From Microgenomates group bacterium Gr01-1014_16 (GTDB taxonomy: Bacteria > Patescibacteriota > Microgenomatia > CAZETR01 > Amesbacteraceae): DNA of 42,440 bases. The stretch covers positions 1 to 42,440 of the forward strand of contig VMGA01000011.1 of assembly GCA_007376345.1 (NCBI GenBank), in the 5' to 3' direction. Below the pieces are notes generated by a model that saw nothing but the letters and a program-made list of their open reading frames with translations, did no database searches and was not told the origin of the DNA. Below are positions 19,300-28,488 of this stretch, one piece after another; within the stretch, counting starts at the first letter, position 1; every line of letters starts with the position of its first letter. A program made the position numbers and the translations under genes.

Positions 19300-19470
19300 A
19301 TGAGCCAGCATCCCGAAACTACCATTACAACCCAAAATGGTCAGGAGTTAAAAGCATTCGTGTTAGCCACGAGAGTGATCAATGGAATTGTCCATGCGCT
19401 GATTCACATCGGCCTACCTTTCCCACGATTGATTCCCGTCGACCAGTTGCCCGAATCGGAGACTAAGTAG
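19300..19470 (+). CDS. Small hypothetical protein, 56 aa (not in ORF track)
   Basis: Strong SD AAAGGAGGTG 7-8 nt upstream of ATG; MSQHPETTITTQNGQELKAFVLATRVINGIVHALIHIGLPFPRLIPVDQLPESETK*. Confidence 0.55.
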   Translation: MSQHPETTITTQNGQELKAFVLATRVINGIVHALIHIGLPFPRLIPVDQLPESETK

Positions 19471-19553
19471 CAGCCACCTTCCCGCTCTTGGTTATTATTC
19501 CTTCGGCGACGTTGCGAGGCACCTCCTCGCAGTGCAAAAGTTCCATGCGGTTA
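19463..19553 (-). pseudogene. Remnant of a second fusA 3' end
   Basis: MELLHCEEVPRNVAEGIITKSGKVAAT* versus the main EF-G tail [28 protein letters not shown]; readable nucleotide similarity to 21541-21630. Confidence 0.85.
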
Positions 19554-19561
19554 TGATGAAG

Positions 19562-20545
19562 CTATTCCGTCTTAGTCTCTCTATCGAGGCAGTCCTGGAT
19601 GTGTTTATCAAGTCTAGTAAATAAGCTTTGGCGAACGGGATTCCATGGGTGGTCGATCGGTGGCCAATTTTTACTCCAATAATATTCTTCGAATGTACCC
19701 TTGGTCCACTCTTCATCGGGTGCGAATTCTGAAAACTGCGGCGACGGATCAGATTTTCTGACTCTGTCTACAAGATCAGCTTTGTAATCCTTAAATCCTT
19801 GATCCTCATAATCGTATGGAAGTGGAATAGGGTGTGTGGAAGAATATTGTTTATAAAGTTGATAGTCAAGCATTTCCACAGCTCGCTTTTGCGCAATTAA
19901 AACATTTAGTTCTGTTTGTTCGCTTCTGACCATATGTGGGGGATAGTTGTCGACAAGATACAACTTGTCGGTAAGATCTCCCAGCTTCCTACCAATGACT
20001 AGATTGTGGAATTCTCCCCAATCCGTGTCGTAATGCAAAAGATCCGGAAAAAAAGAAATCCATTTTTTTGGGGATACGCCGAGCGATTGTGCTTTTATCT
20101 TGTAATACAAGTCTAGAGAGGCTTCGATTAACCTACCTAAGCTAGAGAAATGGTCGGGTGTAATTTCAGTTTCTAAATATTGGCTAAGTTCTTTTCCCTC
20201 AATCTTTTGTTGTATTTGGACAATAGCTTCTTGTCCAGTCTGGTCTTGCCCTAAGACGAGATGATATTTAGGAAGATATTGGCTGATTATTGGGTCACTG
20301 TCTAACAAACCCATGGTTCTTTTTACAGCTGTAATCCACTCTATTCCTTGAGGAAGGGAGTTTTTACCATCCACAATTTTTTCAAATGCTCTGCTGTCGG
20401 TTTGCTGGCCAATAACTTTGACCAACCATTCAGGATGGCCTGGAATCTCGACGATTCGGCTCATTTGCCCTAAGGGGAAGGGGGAATCAGGCATTTTTAT
20501 TTTAAAAGGAAGAAATTCTTCTGGTACCTTGTCTTGGAGTGGCAT
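19562..20545 (-). CDS. Hypothetical protein with possible divergent kinase-like fold
   Basis: 327 aa; SRIVEIPGHPEWLVKVIG..., HLVLGQDQTGQEAIVQIQQKIEG, DWGEFHNLVIG...KLYLVDNYPP loosely recalls the catalytic loop/DFG order of protein-kinase-like enzymes. Confidence 0.5.
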   Translation of the reverse strand: MPLQDKVPEEFLPFKIKMPDSPFPLGQMSRIVEIPGHPEWLVKVIGQQTDSRAFEKIVDGKNSLPQGIEWITAVKRTMGLLDSDPIISQYLPKYHLVLGQDQTGQEAIVQIQQKIEGKELSQYLETEITPDHFSSLGRLIEASLDLYYKIKAQSLGVSPKKWISFFPDLLHYDTDWGEFHNLVIGRKLGDLTDKLYLVDNYPPHMVRSEQTELNVLIAQKRAVEMLDYQLYKQYSSTHPIPLPYDYEDQGFKDYKADLVDRVRKSDPSPQFSEFAPDEEWTKGTFEEYYWSKNWPPIDHPWNPVRQSLFTRLDKHIQDCLDRETKTE

Positions 20546-20696
20546 GAGTGTGTTATTAGAGATAAGTTAAGATGTGTATGGAAACTGTCCATATTTTATC
20601 ATCAACCCCCGGATTTCTGACAAAATAATACGATTGTTCTCAAACCACGTTAATTTGGGTATCTGATCCCAGATCCGAAACAGCCTAAATTATGGA

Positions 20697-21521
20697 CTAA
20701 TTTCCTTCAGATTTCGATCGGCAATAATCTTTTATCAATGTTCTACTCAATCCAGGTGAATAGAAATTAATTCCCACTTCTTCCTCTTTAAATGCCATTT
20801 TTTTCCAACTTTTCGGCACTCGGCATATATACTTTTCTCCCGACCCCGATTCGTATTCAAATTCGCAGCCATTAAATATCTTCTGTGTTGACCCATCAAT
20901 CTTCACCGTTGCTGTGCCACATCTCAAGGGATAGGTGATCGTCTTCGCCTGGCATTTTTCAAAATCCAGAATGGCAAACTTGGCAAAAACCTTCTCATCC
21001 CAGGTAAAACTATTCAATATTCCGTCAAATTCCTTTTCACTATTATTAACTATTCCCCGAAATATATAAAATGCCTCCCCCCAGTCTATCACTGCTGTTT
21101 TTACTTTGTCTCCAGCTTTATATGGTCGATTAAAAAGTGGTTTTGTAAAGGTCACGGTTCCCTCAAAAATAAATCCACTATCTATGTCTTTAATCCGAGT
21201 ATCAACAAAATCATCGTCAATTTCTCTTTTTCTTTCCGCCAGTGACCTACTCGTTTCCTGATCGACACTTATTTGAAAATCTGGTACTTTGGCATACGCC
21301 TCTGTCCCCATATCTGTGGGGTTCATATCAATCCAACCCGAGTCGGTATATGGATTAAACCCTTCCCGATACCACCAGCCAGTTGGTAGCGTTAATCGTA
21401 ATCTCTCAAGCACTAGAGCTTGACTAATGGGGGCAATCGGGCAAACAGTCGGCTTAACGTCTTTATGTCTTATAACAAGAACTACTCCAACAATCACCAT
21501 TACCAGAAACAAGTACCTCAC
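20697..21521 (-). CDS. Hypothetical exported or membrane-anchored protein
   Basis: N-terminal hydrophobic segment MRYLFLVMVIVGVVLVI then a 250-aa soluble region. Confidence 0.6.
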   Translation of the reverse strand: MRYLFLVMVIVGVVLVIRHKDVKPTVCPIAPISQALVLERLRLTLPTGWWYREGFNPYTDSGWIDMNPTDMGTEAYAKVPDFQISVDQETSRSLAERKREIDDDFVDTRIKDIDSGFIFEGTVTFTKPLFNRPYKAGDKVKTAVIDWGEAFYIFRGIVNNSEKEFDGILNSFTWDEKVFAKFAILDFEKCQAKTITYPLRCGTATVKIDGSTQKIFNGCEFEYESGSGEKYICRVPKSWKKMAFKEEEVGINFYSPGLSRTLIKDYCRSKSEGN

Positions 21522-21533
21522 TCACTCATTTTA

Positions 21534-23683
21534 CTACGCTGCCGCTTGCACCTTTCCGCTTTTGGCAATTATTCCTTCAGCGATATTTCTCGGCACTTCT
21601 TCGTAATGCGACGGTTCCATATAATAGGATGCCCGACCTTGGGTTAGTGATCGCAGTTTGGTGGCGTAACCAGACAACTCGGCCAAAGGCACGTAAGCAT
21701 TAATAATAGTTAGGTGCCCTCTTTTATCCGTCCCCAATATTTGTGCCCGTTTAGAAAAATCGTCGGATCCGCCGCCTTAGCCGCGTGTTGGAATGCCAAA
21801 GACCCGGCAATCTTAAACGCCATTTCCGACGAGTCCACATCGTGGTACGTGCCGTCGTACAAAGTTATCCTTACGTCAACAGTCGGGAACCCGGCCAGCA
21901 CCCCGTTTTCCATCGCGTCCTTAATTCCTTTCTCAATCGGCCCGATAAACTCCTGTGGAATTGCTCCTCCCTTAATTTCGTCCACAAATTCATATCCCGC
22001 CCCCCGCGCTTGCGGCTCAATCTTGATATAACAATGCCCGTACTGTCCCCGGCCTCCGGACTGTCTGATATATTTTCCCTCGCCCTCGGCCAGTTTTTTA
22101 ACTGTCTCTTTATACGCCACCTGCGGTGCCCCGGTATTCGCCTCCACATTAAATTCCCGCTTCATCCGGTCCACGATAATTTCTAGGTGCAGCTCGCCCA
22201 TGCCCGAAATAATCGTCTGCCCCGTTTCGGGATTGGATTTGATTCTAAAAGTCGGATCTTCGTCCGACAATTTATTCAGGGCGTACCCCATCTTTTCCTG
22301 GTCATTTTTCGTCTTCGGCTCGATGGCCAGGGATATCACCGGCTCGGGGAAAGTTATGGATTCCAAAAGAATGGGGGCTGCTTTATCGCACAGCGTATTT
22401 CCGGTCGTCGTCTCTTTCAGTCCAACTAGTGCCACGATTTCTCCGGCATAAGCGGCATCGATTTCCTCCCTCTTGTTAGCATGCATGAGAAGCATCCGCG
22501 AAATCCGTTCCTCTTTTTGCTTAGAGGCATTCCACAAAGATTGTCCGGACTTGAGCATTCCCGAATAAATGCGTACATACGTCAGTCGGCCCACATGTTG
22601 GTCAGTTTGGATCTTAAAAGCCAGTCCGGCAAATTTCTCTTCATTAATAGTCTTTCTTATTTCTTCGCCTCCAGTGTGCGGGTTAGTTCCTTTGACATGG
22701 TCTAGGTCTACTGGAGAGGGGAGATATTCGACTATCGCGTCCAGCATTGGCTGCACGCCCTTATTTCGCAAAGATGCGCCGGAATAAACCGGAACCAGTT
22801 TATAGGTTATTACCGCCCGTCGCAGCGCCGCCTTCAATTCCTTAATATCCGGCTCATTCCCCGCCAAAAACTTTTCCAGCAGCGTATCGTCCGTTTCACT
22901 GATTTGCTCGATCAGTTTGGCCCGCCATTTTTCAACTACGTCCTTCATATCTGCGGGCACCTCTTCTGTAGTGTAGTTAATTCCCGTCTCATCTCCCCCG
23001 CCTGCATCGCTATGCCCGCTCGCAGTTGATACAGCGTTTCGGGCGAGCGAAGCATTGCGGGCAGGGTGCCAGATCAGGGCTTTTCGCTCCAACAATAAAA
23101 CCACTCCCTTAAATGTCTGCTCCGCCCCGATCGGGTACGCCATGACCGCCGGATTGGCCCCCAGTCTTTCGATAATCGCCTTGACCGTTCCCTCGAAATT
23201 TGCCCCCAGTTTGTCGTTTTTATTTACAAAAATTAGCCTTGGCACTTTATACTTATCCGCCTGCCGCCACACCGTTTCCGTCTGTGACTGCACCGTTTCT
23301 TCCGCGTCCAGTACCGTTACCGCTCCGTCTAGTACCCGCAAAGATCGTTCTACTTCCGCCGTAAAGTCCACATGTCCCGGCGTGTCGATAATATTTACCC
23401 GGTACGACTCATTTCCGACCGGCGAGTTGGGGTCGTTTACGGCCCAAAAAGTAGTTGTCGCCGCGGATACTATAGTGATACCCCGCTCTTTTTCCTGCTC
23501 CATCCAGTCCATCTGCGTGTTGCCTTCGTCGATATCGCCGATCTTGTAGCTCTTGCCGGTATAAAACAAAATCCGTTCCGTCGTCGTCGTTTTCCCAGCG
23601 TCGATATGGGCGATTATCCCAATGTTACGTACCCGATCCAACGGCACATCCCGGTTACTAGTCTTAATATCACTCGCAGCCAT
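21534..23683 (-). pseudogene. fusA: Elongation factor G, apparently frameshifted by a deletion near 21760
   Basis: N-part 21710-23683 ([24 protein letters not shown]...AAKAADPTI then frame loss); C-part 21534-21737 frame ([68 protein letters not shown]). Confidence 0.92.
23001..23065. repeat. Palindromic element inserted in frame in fusA
   Basis: Arms CCTGCATCGCTATGCCCGCTCGC and GCGAGCGAAGCATTGCGGGCAGG form an imperfect inverted repeat; encodes an extra [22 protein letters not shown] segment in EF-G. Confidence 0.75.
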
Positions 23684-23752
23684 ATCAAAAAAATACAGCC
23701 CTCAGGCTCCTTATCATTGTACCAAACTCTTCCTCATGATACAATCCGGCGC

Positions 23753-23947
23753 ATGAATCCCGAGGAGAAACAGGAGATTAAATATGCCGTAGGACTAACT
23801 GTTGAAACTCTTGCTGCATTAGCTTTTCTACTTGTAGCATTTGTTACCCCAGACCCATATTTAAAAGGATTTCTATCAGCCGGGGCACTTGAAGAATCAT
23901 CTAGGGGGCTTTACAGATTTTACAACCACAGAATCAAAGGAGTTTAA
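23753..23947 (+). CDS. Small membrane protein, 64 aa (true start downstream of the listed ORF start)
   Basis: ATG after a TACAAT-like -10; MNPEEKQEIKYAVGLTVETLAALAFLLVAFVTPDPYLKG... Confidence 0.5.
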   Translation: MNPEEKQEIKYAVGLTVETLAALAFLLVAFVTPDPYLKGFLSAGALEESSRGLYRFYNHRIKGV

Positions 23948-24011
23948 ACCCCATCTCCTCAAAATTCTTGTCGAAAGTGAAAACGGTTTTGATTTTTAGC
24001 TCCTTAAAGAT
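23934..24011 (-). pseudogene. C-terminal remnant of a PIN-domain (VapC-like) toxin
   Basis: IFKELKIKTVFTFDKNFEEMGFKLL* matches a PIN C-terminal strand/FDKxF pattern, directly after the antitoxin-like ORF. Confidence 0.6.
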
Positions 24012-24187
24012 CTATTCGTCAATTTTCTTATTTCTTTTGCAGTCTCCTCTTTAATCAACCTATTCGCCAGTTCCGAGAAAGTTACACCCTCATCCTTCGC
24101 CCACTTGTTCAAGTAACGAATGTCCTCTGCTTCTAACCACACATAACGTCTGTGTGTTTTTGTCTTCACATCTCCATTATAATACAA
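23996..24187 (-). CDS. Ribbon-helix-helix-like antitoxin candidate
   Basis: VKTKTHRRYVWLEAEDIRYLNKWAKDEGVTFSELANRLIKEE; TATTATAAT just upstream; start may be the internal GTG. Confidence 0.5.
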   Translation of the reverse strand: MYYNGDVKTKTHRRYVWLEAEDIRYLNKWAKDEGVTFSELANRLIKEETAKEIRKLTNRSLRS

Positions 24188-24197
24188 AACTCATTTC

Positions 24198-24223
24198 CCC
24201 CTCTCTTTGATTAAAGAGAGGGG
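24198..24223. repeat. Palindromic repeat copy 1
   Basis: CCCCTCTCTTT-GATT-AAAGAGAGGGG, perfect 11-bp arms, followed by ATGGGGGTGAG. Confidence 0.75.
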
Positions 24224-24259
24224 ATGGGGGTGAGTTAGAACCAATACCCATTGGTATCT

Positions 24260-24286
24260 TTAGCACTCCTGAGTTAGAATTGATAA
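24260..24286 (+). promoter_or_regulatory. Degenerate CIRCE (HrcA operator) upstream of dnaJ
   Basis: TTAGCACTC-N9-AATTGATAA versus consensus TTAGCACTC-N9-GAGTGCTAA; left half perfect, right half 6/9. Confidence 0.55.
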
Positions 24287-24292
24287 CACTAT

Positions 24293-25162
24293 ATGGCCAC
24301 CAAGCGTGATTATTACGACATTTTGGGCGTCTCCAAATCGGCATCCGACGCCGAACTCAAATCGGCATATCGAAAAATGGCCATGCAATGGCATCCTGAC
24401 AGAAACAAATCTCCAGATGCCGAGGCCAAATTCAAGGAGATCAACGAAGCCTATCAGGTTCTCTCCGATCCCAAGAAAAAGCAAACTTACGACCAATTTG
24501 GCCATTCTGCCTTTGACCCATCGGCCGGCGGCTTTGGTGGCCAGGGTGGCGTTCGCCAAGGTCCTTTCCAATATTATTATTCGTCTTCAGCTGGCCAAAA
24601 TCCATTTGGTGACATGGGTGGCTTTTCCGATCCCTTCGAAATTTTCGAGCAGTTTTTCGGGGGAGGCGGCAATTATGGCGGAGGTCGTCGTGCCACCAAA
24701 AAAACCCACTACTCTCTGCGCATTCCTTTCATGACTGCTGTCAAAGGTGGTGAAGAGGCCGTCACAATCGAAGGCAAAAAACATACTATCAAGATTCCCG
24801 CCGGCGCCGATACCGGTACGCATCTTCGTTTTACCGATTTTGACGTTACTTTTGAAGTCGAGCCTCATGCCCAATTCAAGCGCGATGGTGATGATATCTA
24901 TATTGATCGCGAAATTTCTTTCACTCTGGCGATTTTAGGGGGCGAAACCAATGTCACAACTCTGGACGGCAATTTAAAGCTCAAAATCCGCCCTGGCACT
25001 CAGCCCGGTTCCACTGTCCGCCTTTCCGGTCGCGGCGCCCCTCGCCTCAATTCGTTCAAGAGAGACGATCGCGGCGACTTTTACATCCGTCTCAAAATCA
25101 CCTTCCCCGAAAATCTCTCTAGAAGACAAAAACAACTCTTAGAAGAATTTGAAAGAAATTAG
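24293..25162 (+). CDS. dnaJ: DnaJ/CbpA-type chaperone without zinc finger
   Basis: [34 protein letters not shown]; no CxxCxGxG repeats; C-terminal substrate domains. Confidence 0.92.
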   Translation: MATKRDYYDILGVSKSASDAELKSAYRKMAMQWHPDRNKSPDAEAKFKEINEAYQVLSDPKKKQTYDQFGHSAFDPSAGGFGGQGGVRQGPFQYYYSSSAGQNPFGDMGGFSDPFEIFEQFFGGGGNYGGGRRATKKTHYSLRIPFMTAVKGGEEAVTIEGKKHTIKIPAGADTGTHLRFTDFDVTFEVEPHAQFKRDGDDIYIDREISFTLAILGGETNVTTLDGNLKLKIRPGTQPGSTVRLSGRGAPRLNSFKRDDRGDFYIRLKITFPENLSRRQKQLLEEFERN

Positions 25163-25365
25163 TATCACCATAAAAACTCTTTGGAACTGTCATAAAAATG
25201 ACAATCATGGACATTTGTTCCCCTGAAAAGAATCTAGTCGCGCGGGGCAATGCAAAGGGCTTTCTGTATTCCACCATAAGCCGAACTTTCAAAAAAAAAG
25301 AACAAAAAACGGAAATTTTATGGGTCTATATTTGCTAAAATCATGGCAAAATATCGTAACGCAAC

Positions 25366-26769
25366 ATGAAAGATAGATACCATCAACATCTAGAAGACGA
25401 GCCCAATAAAGAACAGAAAAAATTGTCTGAGGAAATTACGATAATCAATCCTCCACTATTCTCTCATGATGGCCATTTGAGTGCTGGCCAATTGGTTTCC
25501 ATCACATTGGTTGACGTAACTTACAGATATTTTAGAGATAAAGCCAAGGTTACAAATTATGCTTCTCGTGCCTACAACGTCCAAGGTAAACCGGCAGAAA
25601 GCGAAGAAACATCAAACACTGATCTAATAACATTTGTTAAAGACGCCAATGTAAGAACGAGTAAACTAGCTGAACAAATAGAGCAGGAAAAAGAAAAACT
25701 GGGAGTACTCGGTTCTGGATTTGAGTTTGTTGACTCGAGTAAATCTTCACAGGCGACAGCTCAAAAAAGATTCATCGATTTATGCGAAAAAGGATTGATA
25801 TTTAGAAACGGTCGCCGTTTCTTTTTGAATTCTGATTTGGCGGTAAAAACCCACGATATGACCAAAGTAATCGAAACCATCGAGTTTCATCCTAAAAACC
25901 TTAAAAACACAATAAACCAACTCTTGAATGATGCAGTTACACCCATAGAATTAACGAAAGACAGACTTTTTGCCACCCCACTCCCAATACATGTCTGTGG
26001 TAAGTGTGATGTTGACTTCATGTCAAGTGATGTGTCTTTTCCTATTGATCCAAGAGTAAATCCGGCAGAATGCCTTAACTGTCACCACATTTCCGTCAAT
26101 GATCCTAGAGACACTCTCGCTCCACTATTTGATTTGACCCAACAAGGACACTATTTATCACCCGACCACTCTGGCACGGTGGTTCAAATTTGTGGCAGAA
26201 ATGTTTTAACTAAATATATCTTTTTTTCTTTGTTAATTAATACTGCTCTTGACGGAAGACCTCCTTTTGATGTTTTAATCACCCACGGATTTCTCAACGA
26301 CCAAAATGGCAAAAGGATGGCAAAATGGAACGAAAATATGGTCTTTGTTAATGAACTACTTAACCAGTTTCACCCAGATGCGATTAGGTTCTCGATCCTA
26401 AAAACTTTAAGCCTAAATGACAATTCAAGCAATTTTGACCAGAGACAGCTTGAATATGGACAAAAGTTCATTTACAAAATCGGAAATTTAAGAAAGCTTT
26501 TTAAGCTAAATAACATTAACTTGGCGGAAACACCATTAGATGAGGCCTTTTTCAGTAAATATCAAAGATTGATGGAAAGATTTGACTACAAATTAGCCTT
26601 TACGCTTACTGAAAAATATCTATCTACAATCAGTTCTGATGTCGCCCGCGGGAGGGAGAGTGGAATGGTAGACATGCAAGACAAGTCGATCAGATACAAA
26701 ACTGCGATATTGGCACTACAACCATTCCTACCAAACATAACTGGACAATCCATCGCCGAATTATTTTGA
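25366..26769 (+). CDS. Divergent stand-alone class I aminoacyl-tRNA synthetase-like protein (MetRS/LeuRS-like)
   Basis: INPPLFSHDGHLSAGQLVSITLVDVTYRYFRDKA (HIGH-like), CGKCDVDF...CLNCHH, HGFLNDQNGKRMAKWNENMV...FHPDAIRFSILKTL (KMSKS-like). Confidence 0.7.
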   Translation: MKDRYHQHLEDEPNKEQKKLSEEITIINPPLFSHDGHLSAGQLVSITLVDVTYRYFRDKAKVTNYASRAYNVQGKPAESEETSNTDLITFVKDANVRTSKLAEQIEQEKEKLGVLGSGFEFVDSSKSSQATAQKRFIDLCEKGLIFRNGRRFFLNSDLAVKTHDMTKVIETIEFHPKNLKNTINQLLNDAVTPIELTKDRLFATPLPIHVCGKCDVDFMSSDVSFPIDPRVNPAECLNCHHISVNDPRDTLAPLFDLTQQGHYLSPDHSGTVVQICGRNVLTKYIFFSLLINTALDGRPPFDVLITHGFLNDQNGKRMAKWNENMVFVNELLNQFHPDAIRFSILKTLSLNDNSSNFDQRQLEYGQKFIYKIGNLRKLFKLNNINLAETPLDEAFFSKYQRLMERFDYKLAFTLTEKYLSTISSDVARGRESGMVDMQDKSIRYKTAILALQPFLPNITGQSIAELF

Positions 26770-27552
26770 CCCCATTTTTATCCAGTCCAGAATTTTGCTC
26801 AAAGAGCTAGTGGTTTGTAGTCCATAAAAAGATAAATGACCAGCATTCGGTACTAGCAAAAACTCGCTTTCCTTGTTCTTTAAGTCATCAAAAAACCTCC
26901 TTGTTTTATAAACCGAGATTGTCTTGTCTTCTTCACCGTGAACCAGAAAAAGTTTTTTCGGGGAAAGCTCTTTTATGTATTTGATGGGGTTCATGTCAAT
27001 TTTCCCTTCCAACAACTTTTTCCAATCCCGCAATTCAAAGTCGTAGGCTCGACCGTAACCTCGTTGCAAGAACTCGCCCAAGTTAGTTAGGTCTTGTTCC
27101 TCCCGCTTGTCTTTACCCTGCGTGGAAAAATCAATTACCGGGGCGATGGCAATTGCTCTGTTGACATTTTGGCTTCTAGCCGCACTAACCAAAGCCACTG
27201 AACCTCCAAAACTCGAACCGAACAAAATGACTTCATCAAAATCAAATTTGATGAGAGAGTTATCGTAGGCGCTTACCAAAGATCTTTCCTTTTTTAAATG
27301 ATCAATCACCTTCAAAATGTCATCTACGGGAGAATGATTCAAAAACTTCCCATAGCTTTCCCAAGTACCCTCATACTTCGGGTGTACACAAATAAAGCCC
27401 TCTTGAGTAAAATATGAGAAAAGCTCGTAATTCTCTGGCTGTCCAGGGAGTCCAGAACAGGCGATAATAATTTTCTTCTGAGGCTCTGAGCTAGGGAGGC
27501 TAAAGAGACAGTGAATCTTATCAATATACGACCGATACATTATCATATGCAT
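26761..27552 (-). CDS. Alpha/beta hydrolase
   Basis: ILFGSSFGGSVALVSAA nucleophile elbow; LFLVHGEEDKTISV; NAGHLSFYG. Confidence 0.8.
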   Translation of the reverse strand: MHMIMYRSYIDKIHCLFSLPSSEPQKKIIIACSGLPGQPENYELFSYFTQEGFICVHPKYEGTWESYGKFLNHSPVDDILKVIDHLKKERSLVSAYDNSLIKFDFDEVILFGSSFGGSVALVSAARSQNVNRAIAIAPVIDFSTQGKDKREEQDLTNLGEFLQRGYGRAYDFELRDWKKLLEGKIDMNPIKYIKELSPKKLFLVHGEEDKTISVYKTRRFFDDLKNKESEFLLVPNAGHLSFYGLQTTSSLSKILDWIKMGSK

Positions 27553-27560
27553 TAAATTAA

Positions 27561-28484
27561 ATGAAAATTAAAAAACACTCTTACATTCTATCAAAAAACG
27601 GATTCATTTTATGCGTTTTGGCAAATATTGGCAATTATTACTTGGGCGAGATTTTGTATGGTTTACTTCCCCAAAAGAATACCTCAATTAAATATATTGA
27701 TGGTAAGAAATTTTTCAAGTATTGGTCAATTCAAAACAAAAACAAAAAACTTAAAGGGAAAGTGGGCGAACCAACCAAATATGACCAATACTATAAAACT
27801 GTTTCTGCTATTTACGGAAGCTATTCCTATGATCATACACTAATTGGTAAAGTTTTTAGAGTTGAAAAAGACGAGATAGAAAAAATCTGGATTCCAGTTA
27901 ATTTTGAAAGCCTTGGAGTTAAACAGAAGCCTTATATCGAGAAACTCTCTAATTTTTTGTCCATTGACCCTGAAAATATTGACGTTGCTGGTTCGAACAT
28001 GCTCGACCAAAATATTTTAAGTAACAATGATTTTGATATCGTCCTTAATACTAAAGAGTCATCACAACGGATGGTTAGCATGATTCGAAAGTTGACATCA
28101 GATCCCCTGTATAACGAAGAAATAAGACCAAACAATATCCATCATCGAAGATTCATATTGAATTCTGTAAAGATTTGTTCCTTTGGGTCATCGGAAGATG
28201 AAAATATTTTTGAGGACTCTAAATATACTTTGATAAGCCAAAGTAAGAAAAAAAAAGCCAGAGTTATCGACGATTCTGAGTCACTCTTATCCCCTTCCAA
28301 ATATAAAATTTTAGTTGACAACAAAGAAAGTTATTTTATCAGCTACCATGTTGGTCATACGGCCTTATTCAAAAAAGATGATTTCATTGAATTTGAAGCT
28401 CCATTGTTTGATTTTAAAATCAAAAACAAAAACGTCTCTGCCTATGTTTGTCCTATTGAAGGCACATGGGTCGCTATTTTTTAG
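27561..28484 (+). CDS. Putative nucleotidyltransferase-like protein
   Basis: DVAGSNMLDQNILSNNDFDIVLN recalls the GS...DxD NTase pattern. Confidence 0.5.
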   Translation: MKIKKHSYILSKNGFILCVLANIGNYYLGEILYGLLPQKNTSIKYIDGKKFFKYWSIQNKNKKLKGKVGEPTKYDQYYKTVSAIYGSYSYDHTLIGKVFRVEKDEIEKIWIPVNFESLGVKQKPYIEKLSNFLSIDPENIDVAGSNMLDQNILSNNDFDIVLNTKESSQRMVSMIRKLTSDPLYNEEIRPNNIHHRRFILNSVKICSFGSSEDENIFEDSKYTLISQSKKKKARVIDDSESLLSPSKYKILVDNKESYFISYHVGHTALFKKDDFIEFEAPLFDFKIKNKNVSAYVCPIEGTWVAIF

Positions 28485-28488
28485 ATCA

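Noticed and set aside
21714-22186. Plus-strand ORFs opposite fusA (105 and 133 aa)
   Set aside because: Antisense frames of EF-G; no independent signals.
23055-23549. 164-aa plus-strand ORF opposite the EF-G G-domain
   Set aside because: Shadow ORF; EF-G assignment is certain on the other strand.
25193-25208. TGTCATAAAAATGACA hairpin after dnaJ
   Set aside because: A 6-bp stem with no U-run or second copy; could be part of an attachment site or decay, but there is no further support.
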